This document shows positions 1 through 5,943 of a stretch of DNA of 43,991 nucleotides, in pieces (within the stretch, counting starts at the first letter, position 1; each line of letters opens with the position of its first letter). The DNA is from Collinsella sp. (lineage in GTDB: Bacteria; Actinomycetota; Coriobacteriia; Coriobacteriales; Coriobacteriaceae). The notes under the pieces are model-generated. The model did no database searches and had not been told where the DNA came from. It worked only from the letters and a program-made list of their open reading frames with translations. The DNA lies in NCBI GenBank assembly GCA_018373675.1, contig JAHAGQ010000017.1, positions 1 through 43,991 of the forward strand, read 5' to 3'. Both the position numbers and the translations under genes were made by a program.

Positions 1-81
1 CGTTTTTCAAAAAAAGTTATTGAATTTGATTTTTACTCATTTAGACCACTTGATGCGATCCTCGACGCATCGCGATATAAG

Positions 82-107
82 AAAAGCTCCCGTTGCCGGG
101 AGCTTTA
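82..107 (-). terminator. terminator of the first tRNA-Arg
   Basis: Read on the minus strand, the stem AAAGCTCCCG / CGGGAGCTTT with a GCAA loop is followed by a short T-rich run. It lies just past the CCA end of the tRNA. The stem is close in sequence to the terminators of the second tRNA-Arg copy. Confidence 0.8.
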
Positions 108-115
108 AAATCAAT

Positions 116-192
116 TGGTGCGGCGTATAGGATTCGAACCTATGACGTTCTGATTCGTAGTCAGACCCTCTATCCAGCTGAGGTAACGCCGC
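116..192 (-). tRNA. tRNA-Arg (anticodon ACG), copy 1
   Basis: A 77-nt cloverleaf with acceptor stem GCGGCGT / ACGCCGC, anticodon loop CTACGAA (anticodon ACG, reading CGN arginine codons after A34 deamination), T-loop TTCGAAT and an encoded CCA. It is identical in sequence to the second copy at 547-623. Confidence 0.97.
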
Positions 193-204
193 AACGCACG
201 GATT

Positions 205-233
205 ATTATGCACGTGACCCCTCGATGGGTCAA
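205..233 (-). promoter_or_regulatory. promoter of tRNA-Arg copy 1
   Basis: On the minus strand, TTGACC (228-233), a 17-bp spacer and CATAAT (205-210) match a sigma-70-type promoter. The expected start lies just upstream of the tRNA 5' end at 192. Confidence 0.75.
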
Positions 234-322
234 GCGACAATTTGGAAAATTTTTACGAAGTGATGATTAAGACGCCCGCGCCTCGACCGAGGTTCGAATC
301 CATGCGGTGGCGGCATAAAAGA

Positions 323-346
323 AAAGCCCCCGTTGCCGGAGGCTTC
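323..346 (-). terminator. duplicated tRNA-Arg terminator (outer copy)
   Basis: This is a near-identical copy of the terminator at 513-536: stem GCCTCC / GGGGGC followed by TTTTCTTTT on the minus strand. It follows a 20-nt tRNA remnant rather than a whole tRNA. Confidence 0.7.
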
Positions 347-512
347 AAGTTCGATTGGTGCGGCGTATAGGATTCCGCGCATCCGCTTCGCGGATCCGCA
401 CCGGCTTCGCCCGCCTGCCGGCGCGCTCGCCCGCGGGCTAAAAACGCTCCGCGTTTTCTTTACGCCCGCGCCTCGACCGAGGTTCGAATCCATGCAGTGC
501 CGACGTAAAAGA

Positions 513-536
513 AAAGCCCCCGTTGCCGGAGGCTTT
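513..536 (-). terminator. terminator of the second tRNA-Arg
   Basis: On the minus strand, an imperfect GCCTCCGG / CGGGGGC stem is followed by TTTTCTTTTA, directly downstream of the tRNA CCA end. Confidence 0.75.
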
Positions 537-546
537 CAATTTCAAT

Positions 547-623
547 TGGTGCGGCGTATAGGATTCGAACCTATGACGTTCTGATTCGTAGTCAGACCCT
601 CTATCCAGCTGAGGTAACGCCGC
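547..623 (-). tRNA. tRNA-Arg (anticodon ACG), copy 2
   Basis: A complete 77-nt tRNA with encoded CCA, identical to copy 1. The anticodon loop CTACGAA gives anticodon ACG. Its 3' end and terminator are repeated downstream (see 272-546). Confidence 0.97.
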
Positions 624-634
624 AGCGCAAGACA

Positions 635-664
635 TATAAAACCACTTTAGCTTATTGGAGTCAA
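635..664 (-). promoter_or_regulatory. promoter of tRNA-Arg copy 2
   Basis: On the minus strand, TTGACT (659-664) lies 17-18 bp from a TTTTAT/TTTATA -10 (635-641), just ahead of the tRNA. Both tRNA copies thus have their own promoter. Confidence 0.65.
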
Positions 665-700
665 GCACAATCTCAAACTTTTTTGTGGAACGCAGTTTTG

Positions 701-1078
701 TCATGCTGCTCCGCATATACCGCCGTTCCCCGTACGATCGATTGGCTTTTCGATCACGTCAAACTTGGCATCAAGTTCCCTCAGGAGCGATCTCACCCGC
801 TGGGCGCAATCATAATCGGCAAACGAGATACTCAGCATGCGAGCAACCTGGTTAGATGTCCGGACCCCATAGAAGTGCTCCAGCGCCACAAGCCCCTCGT
901 GCGCCACAAAGGTCTCAGCCACATGAGGCGACTCCTCGTAGCACCATTGCGTCAACGGTCCCTCGCTTGTCTGTCGAACCACCAGGCCACCCATACCAGA
1001 CGGCTCACACGTTACAAGCAGGTACTCCCCGCCCTCGTCGCTCTCAAACAAAACCACCCGATCATCAAACAGCTCCAT
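701..1078 (-). CDS. hypothetical protein, 125 aa
   Basis: I do not recognise this protein. It is a soluble, acidic 125-residue sequence with no signal peptide or membrane segment. The centre holds a CYEESPH segment and the C-terminal half looks helical. The ATG at 1078 is preceded by AAAGGGG at a suitable distance, which supports this frame over the longer plus-strand frame covering the same DNA (683-1291), whose composition is arginine/histidine/proline-rich as expected of a shadow. It sits alone between tRNA-Arg and serS. There may be a weak promoter upstream, but none is convincing. Confidence 0.7.
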   Translation of the reverse strand: MELFDDRVVLFESDEGGEYLLVTCEPSGMGGLVVRQTSEGPLTQWCYEESPHVAETFVAHEGLVALEHFYGVRTSNQVARMLSISFADYDCAQRVRSLLRELDAKFDVIEKPIDRTGNGGICGAA

Positions 1079-1202
1079 CGCGTCCCCTTTCTCTCGCTCT
1101 TATTTAGCAAAAGCATAGCAGGTAGATGGCTGTATACAGAACAGTTGTTCGTGTGTTTTCTATTGAGCTGTCCGCACGGCATGGTATGGACCTACGCACG
1201 AA

Positions 1203-1227
1203 ATAGGGCGCCCCCGAAGGAGCGCCC
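1203..1227 (-). terminator. serS terminator
   Basis: On the minus strand, GGGCGCTCC-TTC-GGGGGCGCCC is followed by TATTT, 25 bp after the serS stop codon. Confidence 0.75.
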
Positions 1228-1251
1228 TTGCATATCCCCTATGCAGGCAAG

Positions 1252-2535
1252 TTACGCGACCGGCTCGATCTTCTCGAGGCCGCCCATGTAAGGACGCAGA
1301 ACCTCGGGAATCGTGATGGTGCCGTCGGCGTTCTGGTAGTTCTCCAGAATGGCGGCCATGGTGCGGCCGGCCGGCAGGCCGGAACCATTGAGGGTGTGCA
1401 GGTAGCGCGAACCCTTGAAGTTCTCGGGGTCGCGATACTTGATGTTGGCGCGACGAGCCTGGAAGTCACCGCAGTTGGAGCAGGAGCTGATCTCCTTGTA
1501 GGCGTTGTAGCTCGGCAGCCAAACCTCGACGTCGTAGGTCTGACGGGCAGAGAAGCCCAAGTCACCGGTGCACAGGCTAATCACGCGATACGGAAGGCCC
1601 AGCTGCTGCAGCAGGTACTCGGCCTCGGCGGTCATGCTCTCGAGCTCCTCGTCGGACTCCTCCGGCTTAGCGAACTTGACCATCTCGACCTTGTCGAACT
1701 CGTGCTGACGGATGATGCCGCGGGTGTCGCGACCGGCGGAACCGGCTTCCTCACGGAAGCAGGGGGTGAAGGCGGTGTAGCGGCGCGGCAGGGTGTCGGC
1801 ATCGAGGACCTCGCCGGCGTGCAGGTTGGTAAGCACGACCTCGGCGGTGGGGATCAGGAAGTTGTCGCCCGAGACGTGATAGGCGTCGTCCTCGAACTTG
1901 GGCAGCTGGCCCGTGCCAAACATGGTCTGACGCTTGACGACGATAGGCGGCCACCACTCCTTGAAGCCACGGCTGGTGTGCGTGTCCAGGAAGAAGTTGA
2001 TGAGGGCACGCTCCAGGCGGGCACCGGCGCCACCGAGAACGGTGAAACGGCTGCCGGAGAGCTTGTTGCCGCGCTCGAAGTCAAGAATGTCGAGGTCGGT
2101 GCCCAGATCCCAGTGCGGCTTAAAGTCGAAGTCGAACTCGCGCGGGGTGCCCCAGCGGCGACGCTCGATGTTCTCGTCCTCGTCCTTGCCGTACGGCGTG
2201 GCCTCGCAAGGAATGTTGGGCAGGTGAGCCATGAAGTCGTACTGCTCCTGCTCGAGGGCAGTACGACGCTCGGCCAGACCGTCAATCTTCTCGTTGACGG
2301 CGCGCACGGCCTCCTTGGCGGCCTCGGCCTCCTCCTTCTTGCCCTCCTTCATCAGGGCGCCGATCTTCTTGGACTCGGCATTGCGCGTAGCCTGGAGTTC
2401 CTCGACCTCGGTGATGACGGCACGGCGCTCGTCGTCGAGCTCAAAGAACTTCTCGCGATCCCAAGACGTCTGGCGGTTAGCCATGGCGACATCGATGGCA
2501 TCGGGATTCTCGCGAACAAACTTGATATCAAGCAT
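1252..2535 (-). CDS. serS: serine--tRNA ligase
   Basis: This is a cytoplasmic class II synthetase that charges tRNA-Ser (and tRNA-Sec where present). Residues about 25-100 form the long charged antiparallel coiled coil that grips the tRNA-Ser variable arm. Motif 2 is at about 259-280 (CFREEAGSAGRDTRG, then RQHEF), with TAE at about 230. Motif 3 near the C-terminus includes NGSGLPAGR. The length of 427 aa is normal for the family. I place the start at the ATG at 2535, because GGAGG lies 6 nt upstream and the protein then begins MLDIKFVREN, the usual SerS N-terminus; an in-frame ATG at 2562 has no ribosome binding site. It is transcribed alone, divergently from the small membrane protein at 2647. 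Confidence 0.97.
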   Translation of the reverse strand: MLDIKFVRENPDAIDVAMANRQTSWDREKFFELDDERRAVITEVEELQATRNAESKKIGALMKEGKKEEAEAAKEAVRAVNEKIDGLAERRTALEQEQYDFMAHLPNIPCEATPYGKDEDENIERRRWGTPREFDFDFKPHWDLGTDLDILDFERGNKLSGSRFTVLGGAGARLERALINFFLDTHTSRGFKEWWPPIVVKRQTMFGTGQLPKFEDDAYHVSGDNFLIPTAEVVLTNLHAGEVLDADTLPRRYTAFTPCFREEAGSAGRDTRGIIRQHEFDKVEMVKFAKPEESDEELESMTAEAEYLLQQLGLPYRVISLCTGDLGFSARQTYDVEVWLPSYNAYKEISSCSNCGDFQARRANIKYRDPENFKGSRYLHTLNGSGLPAGRTMAAILENYQNADGTITIPEVLRPYMGGLEKIEPVA

Positions 2536-2564
2536 TAGATCCTCCGGCGATATACATTCCATTT

Positions 2565-2576
2565 AGGTTGCAACCT
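2565..2576. promoter_or_regulatory. 12-bp perfect palindrome in a divergent promoter region
   Basis: AGGTTGCAACCT is its own reverse complement and lies between serS and the small gene at 2647. On the plus strand its last base begins TTGTAC (2576-2581), which with TATACT (2597-2602, 15-bp spacer) could be a promoter. The site is a candidate operator, but this is inference only. Confidence 0.35.
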
Positions 2577-2646
2577 TGTACATGTATGGGCAAGTATATA
2601 CTTATGAGCGTTTACGACCCAACTCAACTACGCAAGAAGGCACCCA

Positions 2647-2820
2647 ATGGACGCAGTTTTTTCCTTTTTGTTTGGCACCCGCACCGGTTTTGCCATCCTT
2701 TTCGCCGGCGGCATCCTGTTATTTGCGATTCTTGCCTTTGTAATGGAGAAGCGTACCCATAAGATGTACGTCGACCGCGGACCCAAGTCCGAGGATGAAG
2801 AAGACAGCTTCTGGGACTAA
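2647..2820 (+). CDS. small single-pass membrane protein, 57 aa
   Basis: This short plus-strand gene reads MDAVFSFLFG at its start. One hydrophobic membrane segment spans about residues 14-33, followed by a basic EKRTHK stretch and an acidic tail ending EDEEDSFWD. AGAAGG lies 6-7 nt before the ATG. The stop is followed at once by a hairpin with a T-run, giving a complete transcription unit. By the positive-inside rule the C-terminus should be cytoplasmic. I do not recognise a family. A longer overlapping frame (2568-2762) has an implausible composition and I consider it a shadow. Confidence 0.72.
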   Translation: MDAVFSFLFGTRTGFAILFAGGILLFAILAFVMEKRTHKMYVDRGPKSEDEEDSFWD

Positions 2821-2858
2821 CCTGCCAAAAAAAGACAGGCTTATTTTGGCAGGTTTTA
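2821..2858 (+). terminator. terminator of the small membrane protein gene
   Basis: CCTGCCAAAA (2821-2830) pairs with TTTTGGCAGG (2844-2853) and is followed by TTTT. It starts directly after the stop codon. Confidence 0.75.
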
Positions 2859-2872
2859 TCTGAGCAAACGCA

Positions 2873-2915
2873 AGCGCCCCGCAACTGGAATTGAGCCAGT
2901 TGCGGGGCGCTTTTT
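2873..2915. terminator. bidirectional terminator between convergent genes
   Basis: AGCGCCCCGCAACTGG (2873-2888) pairs perfectly with 2896-2911, with T-runs on both sides. It serves proC on the minus strand and backs up the terminator of the small gene. Confidence 0.85.
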
Positions 2916-2976
2916 GCTCAAGGTACAAAACTGCAGGAAAACCCTGCCAAAATAAACCTGTCCCTTATTGGTCAGT

Positions 2977-3747
2977 TTACTGGAGAGTAGCGTCGATGGC
3001 CTTGACCAGGGCGCTGCGCATGCCGGCGTCCTCGAGCGCGACGACGCCCTTGATGGTAGCACCGCCGGGCGAGCACACGGCATCCTTCATCGCTGCGGGA
3101 TGCTGACCGGTTGCAAGCTGCAACTTTGCCGTACCCAGCACCATCTGGCTCACAATGCGATAGGCATCGGTGCGCGGAATACCGTGTTTGACAGCCGCAT
3201 CGCCCAGAGCCTCGATCGCCATGGCGACAAACGCCGGGGCGCAACCGCCCACGGTACCGCCCACAAACAGCAGACTCGAATCGAGCTCGACCACCGTGCC
3301 AAGCTTTCCGAGCAGACCGAGCACCGTGACACGCTGCTCATCGCTAAGCGTGGAAGCCTTCTCGCAGGCGATAACGCCCTCGCCCACCGAAACCGGCGTG
3401 TTGGGCACCGTCGAGATATGAGCGACACCTGGCAGGACCTGTTCCCACTTGACACTATCCCAGGTCCAGGCGACCGAAAGGACGACCTTGTCGGCAAGCG
3501 CATCCTTGAGTGGAGCGAAGACCTTCTCAATCATGTACGGCTTGACCGCCGCAACCACGATATCGGACGCGGCAACAACCTCCGCCGCATCGTGGCAGGC
3601 AGCCATGCCCCGCGCCTCGCAACGCTCAACCAGAGCATCGTAGCGGCCTGCGCAAGCGCACATGTCGCCCGCGGCCACGCCGGCGGCAATCCAGCCATCG
3701 GCCATAGCGCTCGCCATATTGCCAAAACCGACAAATCCGATCTTCAT
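2977..3747 (-). CDS. proC: pyrroline-5-carboxylate reductase
   Basis: It catalyses the last step of proline synthesis, NAD(P)H-dependent reduction of pyrroline-5-carboxylate, in the cytoplasm. The N-terminus has the Rossmann motif GFGNMASAMADGW, the middle has AVKPYMIEKV, and the C-terminal dimerisation domain carries the family signature CSPGGATIKGV. The length of 256 aa is typical. It is 73 bp downstream of rlmH and may be cotranscribed. proA and proB are not in the window. Confidence 0.95.
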   Translation of the reverse strand: MKIGFVGFGNMASAMADGWIAAGVAAGDMCACAGRYDALVERCEARGMAACHDAAEVVAASDIVVAAVKPYMIEKVFAPLKDALADKVVLSVAWTWDSVKWEQVLPGVAHISTVPNTPVSVGEGVIACEKASTLSDEQRVTVLGLLGKLGTVVELDSSLLFVGGTVGGCAPAFVAMAIEALGDAAVKHGIPRTDAYRIVSQMVLGTAKLQLATGQHPAAMKDAVCSPGGATIKGVVALEDAGMRSALVKAIDATLQ

Positions 3748-3820
3748 ATCACACAGTCCTCTCAGACACGCTCTTCAAAACGAAAGCTATTGTCCCACGC
3801 CATTGTTTCGTATTGCCGAC

Positions 3821-4291
3821 CTATTTGTGATACGGCTCGCCACGGCTGATCTTGCAGGCGCGGTAGATTTGCTCCAGCAGCACCACGCGCGCCAAGTTAT
3901 GCGGCAAGGTAATGCGTCCAAAGCTGAGCATCTCGTCGGCTCGTGCGCGCACGTCATCGCTCACGCCGTCCGATCCGCCAATCACAAAGGCGATGTCGCT
4001 GCTGCCTCGCAGCATAAGATCGTCGAGCCTCGCCGAAAACTCCTCGCTCGAGCGCTCTTTGCCCTCAATGGCCAGCAGGATCACATGCGCTCGAGACGGC
4101 AGGGCAGCAAGAATTGCCGCCCCCTCCTTGTCGCGCGCGGCATCCACGCCGCCCGCCTTAGCCGGGTCGATATCGGCCACCTCGCGGATATCAACCTTGG
4201 CATAGGCACCTAGGCGCTTGGTGTACTCAGCGCACGCGTCCTTCCAAAAGCGCTCCTTGAGCTTACCGACGCAAACGACGGTGTATTTCAC
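3821..4291 (-). CDS. rlmH: 23S rRNA (pseudouridine(1915)-N(3))-methyltransferase
   Basis: This SPOUT-class enzyme uses S-adenosylmethionine to methylate pseudouridine 1915 in helix 69 of 23S rRNA in assembled ribosomes. The knot region is clear: FVIGGSDGVSDDV for cofactor binding, LPHNLARVVLLEQIYRA, and the conserved C-terminal end GEPYHK. The length of 156 aa is normal. It starts 6 bp after the stop of the SPFH gene, so the two form an operon. Confidence 0.96.
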   Translation of the reverse strand: MKYTVVCVGKLKERFWKDACAEYTKRLGAYAKVDIREVADIDPAKAGGVDAARDKEGAAILAALPSRAHVILLAIEGKERSSEEFSARLDDLMLRGSSDIAFVIGGSDGVSDDVRARADEMLSFGRITLPHNLARVVLLEQIYRACKISRGEPYHK

Positions 4292-4297
4292 GCGCGT

Positions 4298-5236
4298 CTA
4301 CTCCTTCGACTCGTTCTGAACTTTGCCGGCGGTCAGCATCTGCTCGAACATCGAGGCCGACTGTGAGAAATCGCTCGGCAGCACGACCGTCGAGGTTTTG
4401 CCCGTGCGAGCGAACTCCGTCATCATCTCGGACCACTGCGTAAACATGAACAGCTGGTTGGCCTCATCGTTGCCGACGCCCGTCTCCTGGATAATCTCGA
4501 GCGAGTCCTTGATGCCCAGCGCGATGGCTTTGCGCTGGTTGGCGATGCCTTCGCCTGCCTTTTCCATCGCCTCGGCCTCGGCGGTCGCCTCGGTAACGCG
4601 CTTGATGCGATCGGCCTCGGCGAGCTCCTGCGCAGCGGCGCGCTTTCGCTGGGCGGCGTTGATGTCGTTCATGGAGTTCTCGACCTCGGTCGGCAGCGCG
4701 ATCTTGGTGATAAGTGTCGACACGAGGGTGAAGCCGTAGGCGGCCATCTGCTCGGACACGGTGGCGTTGACGTCCTTGGCGATATCGTCTTTTTTGGCAA
4801 AGACCTCATCGAGCGTGTAGACGGGGATGGAAGAGCGCAGGGCATCGGTGATGAAGTCACGCATTTGGTCGACGGGCTCCTGCAGCATGTAGTAGCTCTT
4901 GTAGATGCCCGAATCTGCCGGGCCGGCGCCCATGTCATAGCTCACGTGGTACTGAGCAGAGACCTCAAGGCCGATAGTCACGTTGTCCTGGGTCTTAACG
5001 TCGATGCCAAAGCCGTTTTTCATGGTGCGCAGACTCACCGTGGCGGCTTTGCGGTCGATCACGGGCACCTTCATGTGGAAGCCCGCGTTGACGATGCGGT
5101 TGAACTTGCCCAGACGCTCGATGATCACAGCATGCTGCTGTTCAACGACATAGCAGGCGTTGGGGAGCAGTAGCAACAAAATGATGATGGGAAGTAGAAG
5201 GCTCGTAAGGGTAGCGATGATACCGGACAACAGCAT
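4298..5236 (-). CDS. SPFH/band 7 (stomatin-like) membrane protein
   Basis: An N-terminal hydrophobic segment (about residues 5-30) anchors a band-7 domain. The domain begins with the family pattern VVEQQHAVIIERLGKF and GFHMKVPVIDR, followed by an Ala/Glu/Arg-rich coiled coil at about 180-240. Such proteins oligomerise into membrane scaffolds; the client here is unknown. The usual NfeD partner is not adjacent. The ATG at 5236 is preceded by GGAGAAACC, so I prefer it to the ATG at 5257. It is the first gene of an operon with rlmH. Confidence 0.9.
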   Translation of the reverse strand: MLLSGIIATLTSLLLPIIILLLLLPNACYVVEQQHAVIIERLGKFNRIVNAGFHMKVPVIDRKAATVSLRTMKNGFGIDVKTQDNVTIGLEVSAQYHVSYDMGAGPADSGIYKSYYMLQEPVDQMRDFITDALRSSIPVYTLDEVFAKKDDIAKDVNATVSEQMAAYGFTLVSTLITKIALPTEVENSMNDINAAQRKRAAAQELAEADRIKRVTEATAEAEAMEKAGEGIANQRKAIALGIKDSLEIIQETGVGNDEANQLFMFTQWSEMMTEFARTGKTSTVVLPSDFSQSASMFEQMLTAGKVQNESKE

Positions 5237-5310
5237 GGTTTCTCCTCTGATAGGCACGCGTTGGGACTAGGATACCCGCACGAAGCAGCTGTGTGACACC
5301 AACAAGAGGA

Positions 5311-5535
5311 CCCGTGGTCAAAAAAGGCCAAATATGAGTACTGTTACCAGTTTAGTAACAGCGTATTTGGGTCAAAATCGCCTCTTTGAACCCGAGGTCT
5401 ATCGAATTTACTTCGTTTTGTCTCAAGATTGGGTCAAATTAGCGTACATCTGTTGCGCAAAATGAGCAAAAATGGCTTCGTGAAATGTCTCTATTTTCGT
5501 GCCAGTACTCATATTTGCCACTTTTTGACCACGGG
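5311..5535. mobile_element. MITE-like element with 33-bp terminal inverted repeats
   Basis: The left arm (5311-5343, starting CCCGTGGTCAAAAAA) and the right arm (5503-5535, ending TTTTTGACCACGGG) are inverted copies with about three differences over 33 bp. They enclose about 160 bp of AT-rich DNA without a convincing gene. Inside the left end, CTGTTAC-N7-GTAACAG (5341-5361) forms a second hairpin, and GGGTCAAA/TTTGAACCC pairs nearby. The AT-rich core contrasts with the GC-rich neighbours. No clear target-site duplication is visible. It could be a non-autonomous transposon or a structured RNA gene. Confidence 0.55.
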
Positions 5536-5586
5536 GGCATCTACCGCGCGAAATCGATAGGTCAAATCTGCCAAAAACGGCCCGTA

Positions 5587-5613
5587 ACAAAAAAGCTCCC
5601 ATTGCTGGGAGCT
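5587..5613 (-). terminator. duplicated tRNA-Leu terminator (outer copy)
   Basis: The stem AGCTCCC / GGGAGCT is followed by TTTTTT on the minus strand, downstream of an 18-nt tRNA-Leu remnant. It repeats the terminator at 5777-5802. Confidence 0.75.
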
Positions 5614-5624
5614 CTTTCATTTAA

Positions 5625-5776
5625 TGGTGCGGGCGAAAGGACGTCCGCGTATCCGCTTCGCGGATCCGCACCGGCTTCGGCCGCCTGCCGGCGCCCTCGC
5701 CAGCTCGCTAAAAACGCTCCGCGTTTTCTTTACGCTCGCTCCTTCGCAGGTTCAAGTCCCCGCGATGGGCCCATAA
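5625..5776 (-). repeat. duplicated tRNA-Leu tail with palindromic core (T-loop-bounded micro-element)
   Basis: The last 18 nt of tRNA-Leu are repeated at 5625-5642, 189 bp from the intact gene. The core at 5643-5748 closely matches the tRNA-Arg core at 376-480, with the same hairpins (ATCCGC-TTC-GCGGAT, AAAACGC-TCC-GCGTTTT) in the same order. The far boundary is GGTTCAAGTCC (5749-5759), the inverted T-loop of this tRNA-Leu, followed by the palindrome ATGGGCCCAT. No gene is visible. Confidence 0.85.
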
Positions 5777-5802
5777 CAAAAAAGCCCCCATTGCTGGGAG
5801 CT
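5777..5802 (-). terminator. terminator of tRNA-Leu
   Basis: On the minus strand, the stem AGCTCCCA / TGGGGGCT is followed by TTTTTTG, 12 bp past the CCA end. Confidence 0.75.
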
Positions 5803-5813
5803 CTTTCATTTAA

Positions 5814-5900
5814 TGGTGCGGGCGAAAGGACTTGAACCTTCATGGGGTTGCCCCCATACGGACCTGAACCGTACGCGTCTGCCAATTCCGCCACGCCCGC
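5814..5900 (-). tRNA. tRNA-Leu (anticodon CAG)
   Basis: An 87-nt tRNA with the long variable arm of leucine tRNAs (GGGGGCAACCCC region), acceptor GCGGGCG / CGCCCGC, anticodon loop TTCAGGT (anticodon CAG) and encoded CCA. Confidence 0.96.
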
Positions 5901-5911
5901 GTGCAGGAATT

Positions 5912-5940
5912 AGAATAACGGAGCGCCACCGCGAACGCAA
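5912..5940 (-). promoter_or_regulatory. promoter of tRNA-Leu
   Basis: On the minus strand, TTGCGT (5935-5940), a 17-bp spacer and TATTCT (5912-5917) lie between the tatD stop codon and the tRNA. Confidence 0.6.
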
Positions 5941-5943
5941 GAA

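Larger units (their letters stand above)
272..546 (-). repeat. duplicated tRNA-Arg tail with palindromic core (T-loop-bounded micro-element)
   Basis: The last 20 nt of tRNA-Arg (T-loop to CCA) and the following terminator are repeated: a remnant at 356-375 with terminator 323-346, and the intact gene at 547-623 with terminator 513-536. Between them, 376-480 is a GC-rich core with hairpins ATCCGC-TTC-GCGGAT and AAAACGC-TCC-GCGTTTT. The core ends in GGTTCGAATCC (481-491), which is the tRNA's own T-loop in inverted orientation. A second copy of the outer arm, including the inverted T-loop at 291-301, starts at 272, so the array looks like one full unit plus a truncated one with a period of about 190 bp. 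I see no convincing gene; open frames here are by-products of GC-rich DNA. Confidence 0.85.

Noticed and set aside
230..493. short frames across the tRNA-Arg repeat with GFEP-like peptides
   Set aside because: Peptides such as GFEPRSRRG are translations of T-loop sequence and are a common annotation artefact near tRNAs.
272..546. CRISPR array
   Set aside because: The repeats are long, few and tied to tRNA tails, with palindromic cores rather than unique spacers; no cas gene is present.
683..1291. 202-residue plus-strand frame over the hypothetical gene at 701-1078
   Set aside because: The minus-strand frame has a better ribosome binding site and a normal composition; the plus frame runs into the serS terminator and coding region.
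5423..5620. 65-residue minus-strand frame across the MITE-like element and the tRNA-Leu tail
   Set aside because: It crosses the right inverted repeat and a terminator and has no plausible start signal.
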